A DNA stretch of 64,000 nt from Pollenia angustigena (lineage: Eukaryota > Arthropoda > Insecta > Diptera > Polleniidae): assembly GCA_930367215.1 (NCBI GenBank), contig OV884056.1, positions 49,228,308 through 49,292,307 of the forward strand. Direction: 5' to 3'. Below are positions 44,540-55,600 of this stretch, piece by piece (position 1 is the first letter of the stretch; each line of letters begins with the position of its first letter). The translations under genes were made by a program, and so were the position numbers. The notes below the pieces were generated by a model. That model was not told the DNA's origin. It ran no database searches and saw only the letters and a program-made list of their open reading frames with translations.

Positions 44540-44890
44540 AACATTTGATTAAAAATTTCCCTGGAATTTTTCTATAGAGAAACATTTTTAACAAAAATTT
44601 TCGATAATACAATTTTTTATGTAGAAAAGTTTTGATCGAAAATTTTTGGTTATGAAATTTTTATGGTGAGAAAGCTTTTGAGCGAAAATAAAATATTCTT
44701 TTTAGCAAAATTTTGATCAAAGATGCTTGTGGAATGATTGCTTTCTATAGAATGGTTTGATCAAAAAGATTTGAACCTTAAGTTGTTTTATATAGAAAAA
44801 CTTGTAAACGAAAATTTTTAATTTATAAATTTTTTCATCAAAAGCTGTTCTTCAAAGTTTCCTATAGAAAATATTCTTAAAATCAGGAAG
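44540..44890. repeat. degenerate minisatellite, ~35-40 bp units
   Basis: Loose units of the type TTTCTATAGAAAAACTTTTG plus ATCAAAATTTT recur about every 35-40 bp. A similar array with a different core is at 49360-49620. Confidence 0.5.
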
Positions 44891-45284
44891 CCTCATTTGT
44901 CCTGGGGATATTCTGGAGCATTTTAAAATGTAATGCCATCCCTTGCATATGCAATATTTTTATTTTAAAATGTTTGTGTTTAAATTTAATAACATTTTAA
45001 ATAGAAAAAATCCCTTTTGCTTATGAAATACCTTTTATATTTAAGACTTTTGTATTTTATGTATCTGATTTAAGGCCAGAAAATTTTTTTTCTAACTCTG
45101 GAAATATCCGTTGTTAAACAAAAAAATCTCGACAAGAATTTATTACTTACTTTAGTAAAAGTTTAAAATGTTCAACATTATTGTTGTGGGTATTGTGTAC
45201 TTTTCCCATTATTGTTTAAATTTTGAATTTTACTCACTGCTCCTTCGTCGTTTCCACTCTTTGGTTCATAGTGTAGGGTCAACA
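44891..45284. other. unassigned AT-rich stretch
   Basis: Nothing recognised. Confidence 0.35.
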
Positions 45285-45292
45285 ATTGTAGC

Positions 45293-46138
45293 CAGGGTTC
45301 CCAGTTTTTTTTTAAGCCTTATCCCCAATTTTCGATTTTTCATCCCCAAAATTCCCCACATTTTCTTAAAAATAAAATACATAATATTATGTCAATGGAA
45401 AAATATGCATACATCGATTTATATAAATAAATCCATTTGTGTAATATAATTAAAACTAATGTTATTTATTCTTTGAGTTCTACGTATCTATGTACACATG
45501 TATAGTATGTAACAAGGGTAACGTAAAAGCGGAAAAGAAAAATAATGATGCATCAGTACATATTTAACATTTCCAAAACTAGGGAATCAAAATCCTCTTA
45601 TTCATCAGCCAGTGCAATTTTGTTTAACATGTTGTTTGTTTAAAAAGTGCATTTGAGATGATTGAAGAAATTTGTCACAGCAAGCTGCATTATTTTAAAG
45701 AGTGTATTTATTCTTATTAATTCTAATAACTTATATTGCATTCTGTTACAAATTTTGATTTTGGTTGTATTCATTACAGAAAAAGACCAGTTCAACAGAA
45801 GTAACGCTAGTTGGTACAAAACCATATTTTTTGCAATCACAAGACCGATTTGGTCAAGATTTGGGCTCAAATTTTAGTCTTTTTTGCTGTTTAAACTTTT
45901 TCAAGAACTTGTTGAAATAGTTTAAACCGCAAAAAATACTAAAATTTGAGCCCAAATCTTGACCAAATCGGTCTTGCCATTGCAAAAAAGGAATTTATAA
46001 TAATATTTTATCCCAAAAAATCCCCAGCGAAAAAAGTGCTTTTCCCCAAAAATCCCCTGGGGATTTTTACGAAATTTTTATCCCCAATTACAAAAAAATC
46101 CCCAATTTGGGGATAAATCCCCAAAACTGGGAACACTG
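45293..46138. mobile_element. hAT element with TCCCCAAA repeats and internal hairpin
   Basis: The ends CAGGGTTCCCAGTTTT and, as reverse complement, CAGTGTTCCCAGTTTT are flanked by a perfect 8-bp duplication ATTGTAGC (45285-45292, 46139-46146). Subterminal zones carry AATCCCCAA and TCCCCAAAAT words. The centre holds the long hairpin 45827-45988. Non-coding. Confidence 0.85.
45827..45988. repeat. ~72-nt-arm hairpin inside a hAT element
   Basis: The left arm TTTTTTGCAATCACAAGACC, GATTTGGTCAAGATTTGGGC onward is inverted at 45914-45988 with few mismatches. Loop is about 15 nt. It may be a separate nested foldback. Confidence 0.75.
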
Positions 46139-46270
46139 ATTGTAGCTGGCATAAATCTATTTCCGTCCGTCCGTATGTCCATTAATTCAATCTATACGTC
46201 ATACAAACATGCACTTGAACGTCCCTCCGTCTGTCTATTGTAAAAACAATTAAAAACTTTTAAAGGGTAA

Positions 46271-46292
46271 TGTGTGTGTGTGTGTGTGTGTG
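46271..46292. repeat. (TG)n microsatellite
   Basis: Eleven uninterrupted TG units. Confidence 0.9.
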
Positions 46293-46678
46293 TATGGGTG
46301 TGCGAGTGAATGAGAGATGGGGTGAATGAAAGAGTAAGTGAGTGTTATGTCATGGTATGTATTGTTATATTGCACTCCATCAAAAACACACGTTGACTCT
46401 GTGAAATTTGGTTTTGTTGGGTATGTGTTTGTTTTACCTGGTAGAAAAATGTCAACTATCAAGGATTTCATTTAAGGTTTTTTGTTTGATTTTTTTTTTC
46501 TGGTAAAGCTGGATATGGTTAAATAAAAATACAGTTAAAGGGAAAACTTGGGAAAGAGGAGAGTATGGGTAATTTTGATTTAAAATAAACTACTGAATTT
46601 AAATGTATCAACTATAACAATTCGGATGATTTTTTATTTTTCAAATTGAAATACACAATAACTTTGAACATTTCTACC
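46293..46678. other. unassigned stretch
   Basis: Purine-rich in part (GAGTGAATGAGAGATGGGGT); no gene recognised. Confidence 0.35.
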
Positions 46679-46681
46679 TTA

Positions 46682-47113
46682 TACCGTGTTCAGACATACC
46701 TTTTTTATTGAGTCAATATTCGGTTTATTGACATAATTATCTTTCTGTTCACACATACACAATTTAGCTTACTCAATTAGCAATTGGCAATTAACTTAGC
46801 AAAATGTAAACAACATTTGACATCTTTAAAGAAAAACAAAATAAACATCTGGATTTTGCGCAGATCTAATGGACCTTTGTTTTTGTTGTTATGTTGTTGG
46901 CAAAAATGTCAAATGACTTTAGTGAGTTGGGTTTGTTTCACTAAACACACTTGTGACAGTGCATTGCACTGTTGCATTCTAATTTTACTCAATATTAATA
47001 ACAATTTCGTATTAATTGAGCAATAACTAAATTGCAATTTTGTATGGATAATTGAGCTCAATAATGGCATTTATTGCGTAAAACTCAATTAAGGTGCATA
47101 TCTGAACACGGTA
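46682..47113. mobile_element. Harbinger-like MITE (TTA target)
   Basis: The ends TACCGTGTTCAGACATACC and, as reverse complement, TACCGTGTTCAGATATGCACC-like sequence lie next to TTA on each side (46679-46681, 47114-47116). Inner words CAATTTAG, ACTCAATTA and their inverses recur. Confidence 0.8.
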
Positions 47114-47116
47114 TTA

Positions 47117-47917
47117 TTTCCTTATTCAAATAAATTGTAGTGTTTTCTTGTATTTTATTTTTTGGGGTTAAAAAGTTTTTTGTTTAAATGAAAAACATGA
47201 TTTTTTTTTAGCAAATAATAGTTCATGCTGGTAAATCTCTGGGGTTAACAGCGGAAAAAAAACATTTTCAACTAACAAAATGTAATTTTTTTTTATTATT
47301 TGGAAAATGTTTATATGTCTTTAGTGTTTATCCTGCCTTAAATTGTTATTATGTTTGTATTTAATATTAATCTGAAAACAAATTTTAAATACAAAAATCA
47401 ATATTAGTTATTTTTAGACTTATTTACATTTAATTCCTTAAACTTTTTAAGTTAAAATCCCATGTGATTAAATAACTTTACTGACAATCAGAAAAAGCTT
47501 GGCGCTAGAAAACGTTATGCCTAACGCGCTGATTAAGGTTGGTCTTTTACTGCTTTATGTTTAACAATGTAATAAATTATTTAGTTAAATTTTTTCGACC
47601 TTTTTAATATTATTTCTTCGTAATAAATCTTCAAGCTCAATGTTATTTTAATATTCATTTTAAAGTGCTTTGTACCGATTTCCTTTTCGATACATTTCTT
47701 CATCTATATGAATTTTTTTTTGTCTAAAAGTGATTTTAGGGAGGGGGTTTATATGACCTATGGCATTAAGTCTTCGGGAGTAGTATTTGTATGGGAGCTA
47801 TGGCCAAAAAAGGACCAATTCCAATAAAATTTATTAGGATTTAAATTTATTTAATAACATTGTACGCTATATTCATAGTTAAAAAAATTTTATCACGTAT
47901 TTTAATACTCCTGTCGT
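47117..47917. other. unassigned AT-rich stretch
   Basis: At 47755-47830 there is TATGGGAGCTATGGCCAAAA, a phrase common in fly mini-me-like repeats; otherwise nothing recognised. Confidence 0.4.
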
Positions 47918-48175
47918 GTGATCAACGTTAGCTTCGAAGACTATTTAAAATTAAAAAACCTTTGGTATTTACACAAAATTATTACGACAATGAAACCAAA
48001 ATATCTATTTGACCATCTACAGTTCATGAGGACCTCGAGAGTAAACAGCCTAGTCCAACTTCGATATTGTGATGCAGCGTCTGAGAAACAATTTTTTACA
48101 TATTCAATACGTCTCTGGAACCAACTGCAATAAAATTAGTTTGGATCAAATTTTATCAAATTATTTCCAAAATTG
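47918..48175 (+). pseudogene. non-LTR retrotransposon ORF2 C-terminal relic
   Basis: The frame reads YLKLKNLWYLHKIITTMKPK, then YLFDHLQFMRTSRVNSLVQL and FFTYSIRLWNQLQ before a stop. The LHKII - YLFDHLQF - SR - FF-RLWN pattern is the conserved C-terminal end of reverse transcriptase ORFs in several jockey/CR1-like LINEs (pattern from memory). Only the last ~70 residues survive; no RT catalytic box is present. It runs straight into a copy of the mini-me-like 3' end. Confidence 0.65.
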
Positions 48176-48298
48176 CAACGTGAACTTTGCGCAAAAGTTT
48201 ACATGGAGAGCCAGCCAGCCCGACGGACGGACGGAAAAAAATCGTGTCACAAACAGAAACGCATGATACGCTCTCCAATATTGTGGTGTCGGTATAAT
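48130..48298 (+). repeat. 3' end of the mini-me-like repeat
   Basis: AAATTTTATCAAATTATTTC, AACTTTGCGCAAAAGTTTAC, GACGGACGGACGG and GCATGATACGCTCTCCA match 34210-34454. Confidence 0.65.
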
Positions 48299-48350
48299 AA
48301 AATACTTAATACAAATCGTCAAACTTCTGTAATTAATACATATACATAAT

Positions 48351-49038
48351 GGTGGCATGTCATAACGTCCAGTGTCATAGTGTCCATGGACACTGTGTTA
48401 AATTAAACATAATATGGGTAAATTTTTTTTAAAAATGGTTTCTTAGTATTGTATTTTCGATATATATTTAATATATATAAGCTTTAGTTAGCGAAGCCGG
48501 TGTTTGTTATAGCATAGAGGAGAAAATCCTTGCGCGCGGCCGAAGGCCGGCTATACAGTGAAGCTTTAGTTAGGGAAGTCGGTGTTTGTTATACCATAGA
48601 GGAGAAAATCCTTGCGCCCGGCCGAAGGCCTGCTATACAGAGAAGCTTTAGTTAGCGAAGCCAGTATTTGTTATACCATAGAAGAGAAAATGCTTATTTT
48701 CGATATATATTTAATATATACACCCAGAGAAAAAGCTACAAAACCATATTTAAAAAATTTTTATCCATATTATGTTTAATTTAACCAAATCATTGTCACC
48801 GACAACCATATTATGGTTAAATTAGTTTCTTTAAAAAAATCACTTAAAATTTTAACGGTATTTTAAAAAAAAATTTACACATTTTTGATTATAAGTAAAG
48901 TTGTGGACATTATGACACTTCTCCGATGGACATTATGACACTTATAAAAGTGTCATAGTTTCCATGGACACTATGACACTTTTAAAAGTGTCATAAAGTC
49001 CATGAACACTATGACACTGGACGTTATGACATGCCACC
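48351..49038. mobile_element. 688-bp foldback element with 9-bp target duplication
   Basis: GGTGGCATGTCATAACGTCC at the left is exactly inverted at the right, continuing through AGTGTCATAGTGTCCATG with few mismatches. ATACATAAT is duplicated outside both ends (48342-48350, 49039-49047). A 9-bp duplication is typical of Foldback and Mutator-type elements. The right side repeats GACACTATGACACTT words. Inside are a piece of the CAGAGAAAAA MITE and array 3 (48478-48694). No transposase. Confidence 0.85.
48478..48694. repeat. 82-bp hairpin unit array 3, between 26-bp direct repeats
   Basis: About two and a half units (AAGCTTTAGTTAGCGAAGCC, GGAGAAAATCCTTGCGC, CGGCCGAAGGCCGGC) fill 217 bp. The same 26 bases starting TATTTTCGATATATATTTAA lie at 48452-48477 and 48695-48720, exactly bordering the array. 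Confidence 0.8.
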
Positions 49039-49047
49039 ATACATAAT

Positions 49048-49359
49048 CAGAAAATTATTATTAAAATTTCTGCTGGATTTAAAAAAAACCTAAATTTTTA
49101 TGAAAAAACTTCATCTTTTCGGTTGCCAGTTTAGTTTTCTTAAGCAGTGCCTTTGCGAGTTCATTATCAAAGTAATTTTTGGGAATACAATTTAAAAGAT
49201 TTCGTTAGTCGTGCTTAATTTTCTAATTTGAAATTTATTTTTGAAGGGTTGAAGGGAATTAACAACAACGACAACAATTAACATAGTGTAGTTCCTTAAC
49301 CATGCCCAACCATATTTTTTCTCTGCTTGTAGGGGAAGATTTCCTAAAAACCTGGCCGA
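49048..49359. other. unassigned AT-rich stretch
   Basis: It ends with a lone CATATTTTTTCTCTGC MITE-like terminus near 49310; nothing else recognised. Confidence 0.35.
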
Positions 49360-49620
49360 AGAAATTTTCTAAAGGAAATATATCCTCTTAAATTTATTCG
49401 ATGTTCTAGAAAAAATTTTAACCGAAATTCTTTTAGAAAATAATTCAGATATTTCGCTAGATTTTCAATAGAAAATAAGTCCGACTTTTCGCAATAGTTT
49501 TTATTGAAAAAAGTCCGATTTTCGGTAGACTTTTCCGATAAATATCTGATTTCCGGCAAAATTTTTATAGAAAACAAAACCGATTTCCGGCAAAGGTTTT
49601 TTAATAAAACTTTTACGGTG
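49360..49620. repeat. degenerate minisatellite, ~33-40 bp units
   Basis: Units of the type TTTTATAGAAAATAAGTCCG then ATTTTCGGC recur six or more times. The minus-strand frame through them (49344-49577) is a repeat product. Confidence 0.55.
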
Positions 49621-50984
49621 AAAATGTGTCTGAAAGTTTTTTTTAAAATAAATTAATTCCGAAATTTATACAAAAATTTCGCTTTGAATTCGGATAAATT
49701 TGTACTTAAAATTTAGCTTAGTTTTTATAAAAGAATTTAACCACCAATTCGATTGAATTTTCTTTAAAGAATGTAACTTAAATTGGAATGATTTGTTTTT
49801 TTTAACAAAATTTGCCTTGAGTTATTAAAACTCTACAGATTTGTAATTGAAAAAATATTTAGTTAGGCGTAATTTTTGTTCTATGGAAAATCTTTTAATT
49901 AAAAATTTAATTTTAAACATTTTTTTCTTTATTTTTTTCATTCTTCAAACAATTTTATTATTTTCATCTTTGCATACTTCATTAAAAATCAAATCAATAA
50001 TTTGTTTCCACACTTTTTATTGCTGCTTAAAAGGAAAAATAAAAATTGTCTCACAATTTTCTATTTTTTCATAGAATTTTTTACGCTTCGTTTAATATTG
50101 ATGACGTTTTTCTTGTTATTACACATTTTTTATCATAATTTGATTTGCAAAATGAACACAAATTTCTTGTTTGTATTGTATACTTTTGTTTTCCCTACCA
50201 CCTTGAGAGTATATTTGGTGTGTCATTTTGTGTGTAACACCAAGAAATACTCAACTAATAGATGTATTTTAAAAATTAACGCAGCTTTTTTTAATATCAA
50301 AAATAGTTCTAGCAAAAGATAACTGGTTCTCACAGTCATAAGGAAAATAATAGGAAATATTTTTAAGAATTTTTAACACAAGACAGTTTCGATTTCAATT
50401 TCACTGGAACTTGATTTTCAGAATATGGCTGATAAGCATATAATTGTATCAAAATTAAAGTATTGTCATGTGATTTGGAGTTTATTTGTTAAATAGTTAG
50501 GCTGAGTTCCTAAACATCATAATACTTTGCAGTCAAAGTCAAAAAAGTATCATAGAGTACTATATCTAGTTTGATTATTGTGGACGCATCGATATTGTTT
50601 TTAGTGAACTTTGGTACAGATAACATTGTAAAATTTTTCACGGTTGCTTGGGAGAATACACTTAAAAAAGCGAGTTGCTTTGCAACTGATGTTTTGGAAC
50701 TCACCCTTATTATTAGAAATTTTACCAACTTTCATAATGACCGGTCCTTAATTAACCAAATGTTTCATATAAAGCTCCCTTCGGAAAATTACTTTAAAAC
50801 ACTTTAACCGTTAACATATTTTTTTTCGTCCAATTAAGTTTTAACAACTAGAAATTAGGCAACTGAATTTTGTCCATAACTAACCATCGGTCCCTATTTT
50901 AAAAGCACTTTTATACACTTAAAACCGCAAGAAAACCCATATTTTAATAAAATTTTATCTCATTTAGTTTTAGATGAAAATTGA
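49621..50984. other. unassigned AT-rich stretch
   Basis: Overlapping F/K-rich frames at 49847-50322 and 50510-50807 lack recognised motifs. No repeat ends seen. Confidence 0.35.
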
Positions 50985-51185
50985 AACATATAAGGGTAAC
51001 ATGTCCGTGAAAGCCTGGGTTCGATTCCCGCGGCAGCTAAGAATGATCAATAAATTTAAATTAATTTCATGTTGTAAAACTCCTTACTTCATAAAACTAA
51101 TTTAACGAAAATTAAATTTGATGAAATATCAAAATTTTTAATAAAAACCATAAGCAGTTCAAAAAAATAACCACAATACTAATTA
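50985..51185 (+). mobile_element. tRNA-like (SINE-type) repeat, copy 3
   Basis: At 51014-51033 it reads CCTGGGTTCGATTCCCGCGG, so the B box is intact but the T-arm stem is weakened. It is followed by TTAATTTCATGTTGTAAAAC, AAAAACCATAAGCAG and CCACAATACTAATT as in the other two copies. The head is truncated. Confidence 0.65.
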
Positions 51186-51944
51186 TAAATAACACCGTAA
51201 TTTCCGATGGTTTCCAAATAAAGTCCTATCCCAAATAACACTTTAATACGCCGAAAACCGTAGCGAATAAAAATCCTGGAAATTCTAATGTCCGGTTTTA
51301 TTAAGGCCCCTATTACGGTTCACAACTCAACTGAGTTGAGTTGTAATTTTTGTATTATGGCTTACAACTTTGCTTAATTGCGGTGAACAAAAACATAACA
51401 AAAATTGGTGCATAGTTTATCACACATCCCATTTATTAAGTCCACTTTCGAAATGTTCTTATTCTTGTTAAAGGGTATCAATCATTCGTTACGGCCGAAT
51501 TTAGTATAATTACTGGTTTTAATACATTTTTAATTCAATTGTTTAAAGCTTTAAACGGTATTTCATTGTTTTTTTTTTTCTTAAACGGCATTTCATTGTT
51601 TTATATTTAAACAAAACTTAAAAAAAAAGATAAATGAATGAATGAATGAAAATCTCTCGTAGAGGTTTAATTTGATAAAAATTGTAAACAGAATACAAAT
51701 TGATCAATAACACACCGGTTTTACATTGGTGGCTTAACTTAAACTGTCACAAAATCTTGGTTTAAGCTTTATTTAATCTAACGTTATTAACATTTCATGA
51801 TTTTTATGTTTAATTTTTATGCAACAGATTAGTAATATTTCAAAAACTTTGAATTTTTAGTGAAAGTTTAAACATTTGCAGTTTAAGGTATTAACTTTCT
51901 TTTAACTAAATATTTAACATCAGAAAAAAGTCTGGCTTTTCTCT
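51186..51944. other. unassigned stretch with fragments
   Basis: GGCCCCTATTACGG at 51304 resembles the terminus of the MITE at 59882; a GAATGAAT microsatellite is at 51632-51648. Otherwise nothing recognised. Confidence 0.35.
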
Positions 51945-52085
51945 ATATTATATAATGATGATCCGCTATTCTCCGTCTTTGGAGCAAACGGCCTCAGTTA
52001 AAATTTCCATCTGGTTCTGTCTTGTGCTGTCCTTACCTCATCATCCCACGTAAATCCTGTGACGTGGTTAGCTGTTTTACAGCTG

Positions 52086-52316
52086 GGGTCTAATCACCAC
52101 ATACGATATCGAGCAAAATTGATCGAAATTATTTATTTTGGTATCATGAAACTCGATATCGAATCAAATGTATTGAATTTGAAGTAATAGCATTCGATAT
52201 CGAGTAACTAAACATTACATTTATCGAGTTTTCATTCGATACGTCAGTGTCTATCGTATGCAAACAAATTCGATAGTTTATTCGATACGTTAGTATCGAA
52301 TGCGGTGATTAGACCC
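52086..52316. mobile_element. MITE inserted in the LINE relic (CTG duplication)
   Basis: The ends GGGTCTAATCACC and exact inverse GGTGATTAGACCC have CTG outside both (52083-52085, 52317-52319). The LINE frame (ITTWRA) reads into it and its C-terminal tail continues beyond. Inside, ATTCGATATCGA and TATCGAATG words repeat. Confidence 0.8.
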
Positions 52317-53939
52317 CTGATGCCCGCCAAGTGGTTATAGGACGACCACGTCGTCGACTGTCCTGTGGGTTGTATGTTAGAGGAGTTTTAGCGATAGTGT
52401 TCCTCAACTTGTGACCAATCGATCCATTTCCTTCGTACGATGTCTTGATCAATCGGGGATTGATGAATAGGTCGGTGTTACTAATAGACTCTGGCCAAAA
52501 ACATCTTATTATATGGCGTAGGCAAGGGTTAGTAATAGGCTGAAATTGTCTGGAAATTTTTTGGTTTAAACCTTATGTTTCACAACCATAAAGAAGGATT
52601 GGCTTAAAGCAGGTATTGTAAATTCTTAATTTCAAATCACAAGATAAGTCATTGAACATCCACTTTGTTTCTAAGGAGTACACGGCCTTACGAGCCATGT
52701 CTATTCGAGTTGAAACATCTTTATCCGCACCACTCTTATTTGAAATTGTACATCCCACGTAATAAAAAGGTTAGACATCCTCTATGACTACTTCACTGAA
52801 AAAAAGAGCGTATGTGTTGTTAGTAGTAATTCCCATAATTTTCGTTCAAAGCGACTTTTAAAGCGTTTCGATAAAGTGCTTGTAATTTTTCTTTCTGTGC
52901 TCGAAACTATGGGCAAGTAATCATAGGCTTCTACGTAATCCAGGTAATTTTTTTAATAAATGCAGTTTACTGTACACCCTTTGGAGCTTCTGCGTTTGTT
53001 GCCACCACTACTTTATCGGGTACCAAAAAGGATTAAAAGAGGGGAAAATACACACCAATGCCGAACTTCCAGATCGATCTGGAATGAGTGTTAGGTTCGT
53101 CGTTTTAGTAGCAACTTGTTTTCTTGTTTATTATGCTCGGGACTCCTCAACTTTCTAGGCATTTCCATATGTGAGGTCTTATTATGGTGTCGAAAGCGCG
53201 TTCGAAGTCCACAAACAGCAGGTATGTTGATGACTTGTTTTCGTACGCTTATGAGTGACGAAACATGGTCGAGACATGATCGGACATCTCGAAATACCGC
53301 CCCTCTGTTGTCTAAGGGTCTGATACAGTGGTGAAAGTCGCTCTTATATAATCATTGATTGATGTTCGGTAGCGATATTCGACGCCAATTCTTACAATCA
53401 CGGAGGTCTACTTTCTTCGGGACAGCGATAATTAATAAACCTTTATGCCAGGGGCTGGGAATTGATTGGCTAGTCCATGCTCAGTTAATAAGATTGCAAG
53501 TAAGTGAGCCAAAAGCATTCATTTTGAATATTTCCGCAGGAACACTATAGTTTTTCCGCTTTTTACACATGTTATAGAATTCGTTATCATCCTTACGGAG
53601 GGGGGAGCATCGAAGATGGTTGCGCGTTTTGGTGGTGGAATATAAGCTTTGAAATTTTCAAGTTCATTTTCTCGCCACTAACTCTGAAATTTTGTTCTCA
53701 TCTGGCGAGTTGTTCGATGTTTGTGAGGATGCTTCCTTGTAAGTCAAATAGGAGTGTTGACTATTAAAATGCATTTTTATGTTTTCCGAGGATTGTTTGA
53801 TGAGCTGCCTTTTCAACTTTTACAATATTTGTAAAAATTAACCTTCTTTTATCGGCTGTGGCAGAACGTTTAACTTCACAATTTTTTTTTATACAGATTA
53901 TGATGAATATCTTTGCGCTATATGAAATTATTCCATATA

Positions 53940-55124
53940 CAGTCAAATCCCGATAATTCGGAATAAACTGTCGGTCCCTTGAAAAAATCTTGGTAATTCG
54001 TAAAATTTTCATACATTTTGGTCCCATCGCTTATTCGTATTATTTTTTTTTTTTTTTTTTCAAATAAAATCTTCATTACCTCTAATAAATCGTAATTGTT
54101 TGCGAACTACCACTTATAATTCGTAATAAAAACAACAGAAACATGGAAAGAAGGATTTTGTCAGTTTTATTTTTATTTTATTGTTTTTTGTTTGCTATTA
54201 AAATCAGGGACCGAAAATAACAGTTATATTGGAATTTTTAAACAAAAAAAGCATATAGAAGTAAATGTCGAAAAACTGATTAAAGTATACCATATTGTTC
54301 CTCATGCACTTGTAAATGATTAAATATATTGATTTTTATATTTTCGATCAAGCTTAACAGTTATTTTTTGATTTTTATTTTTTTGAACAAAAATAACTGA
54401 TATTTTTTGATTTTTATTTTTTCGATAAAAAATAACAGTTATTTTTTTATTTTTTATTTTTTTGAACAAAAATAACAGCTATTTTTTGATTTTTATTTTT
54501 TCGAGCAAAAATAAAAGTTATTCTCTACATAAATTTACGTGATTTAATAATTGTAAGAAAATATAAACTCACTGTTTATTGTTGGTGTTTTGTTTAAGCT
54601 TTGATATTGTTACAAGTAAGACTTTGAGTGTTTAAAATTCTTATTCGCTTAAGGGTTTTATTTGTATTATATTTTAAGCTTTTCTAAAATCTTTGGAAAA
54701 GGTTTCCTGATTATCTGGCCTAAGCAACCAGTGACATAGAAGTTAGCTTTCCCTCAACAATAAATTTCAGTGCATTTATCAAATATGAAAAATTGGGAAT
54801 TTAGCACGTAATACAAAAATCTAAATAATATATAACTGTTATTTTTGTTCAAAAAAATAAAAATCAAAAAATAACTGTTTTCATCTGACTTTTATGAAAA
54901 AAGCCATAACTGTTACGGTCCCTGATTAAAATTAAACGTATTTTACGCTTAAAAAAAGAATTTGCTATTTTTTTATGCATTTGTATTTTAGTTTTAACAA
55001 TTGTTTTTAATCGTTTTAGTAAATAAATTGAAAAACTTCATTAATTCATATTTATTTTATTTTACCCCTAAATTCGTTAGAAATGGCAGGTCCCTTGCGA
55101 TTACGAATGATCGGGAGTCCACTG
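53940..55124. mobile_element. pogo-like MITE inserted in the LINE relic
   Basis: The ends CAGTCAAATCCCGATAATTC and, as reverse complement, CAGTGGACTCCCGATCATTC are flanked by TA (53938-53939, 55125-55126). It resembles the 9504 element's termini (CAGTCAACTCGCGATAACGT). About 460 bp is its own sequence; the rest is the nested hAT 54205-54924. No transposase seen. Confidence 0.8.
54205..54924. mobile_element. hAT element with AATAACAGTTATT array
   Basis: The ends CAGGGACCGAAAATAACAGT and, as reverse complement, CAGGGACCGTAACAGTTATG are flanked by a perfect 8-bp duplication ATTAAAAT (54197-54204, 54925-54932). From 54345 to 54535 a unit of about 40-50 bp (AAAAATAACAGTTATTTTTT) repeats four or five times. 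Confidence 0.85.
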
Positions 55125-55600
55125 TATGTCCTATTTAAGATACATTCCTTTCGTTCAAAACACATCAATCCGCTTATCACTGCATTTTCGACATTATTCC
55201 ATGCTGATACAAGTGTACAAGTGCTGGGTTTCCTGTAGGGTTTGTCGCACTGTTCTATAAGCTGATGCTGTGTTGTTTTCTTCAAATCGTGGCAGGTTGA
55301 ATTCAAGTCCTTTCTTTCGGTTTCTTCTTCTGACAAAATTTAATGATATAGAGATTTTGCTGGCAACAAGCAAGTTGTCGCTGAAAATTTCTGAACCCAC
55401 ATTGCTTCTTACGTCTTCCATAATCCTCAGTTATTTCCTTGCAATGAGAACATGGTCTATTATGAGAGAATTAAGTGCCCCAATGAACATACATAGAATG
55501 CGTTGCACAAAATCCTATGAGCCTGTTTACATTATCTTTTCATGGGTTTCAAAGCCTTACGATCCCACTATGTCTTGCATTAAAAAATGGTGTCAAACTA

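Larger units (their letters stand above)
51945..55600 (-). pseudogene. non-LTR retrotransposon (RTE-like) EN-RT relic
   Basis: Read on the minus strand, order is correct for a LINE. 55590-55400: RLIGFCAT and MEDVRSNVGSEIFSDNLLVA, the end of the endonuclease. 53550-53380: GLLIIAVPKKVDLRDCKNWR, then ISLPN (RT). About 53220-53180: LLFVDFERAFDTII (first RT Asp). A degraded Asp-Asp box lies near 52930. 52758-52573: GCTISNKSGADKDVSTRIDM to LLYGCET. 52570-52330: GHKLRNTI, DSRRRGRPITTWRA. Many stops. It is split by the pogo-like element 53940-55124 and by a MITE at 52086-52316. Clade not certain. Confidence 0.8.

Noticed and set aside
50002..50322. 106-codon frame
   Set aside because: Low-complexity F/L/K composition, overlapping another chance frame, no motif.
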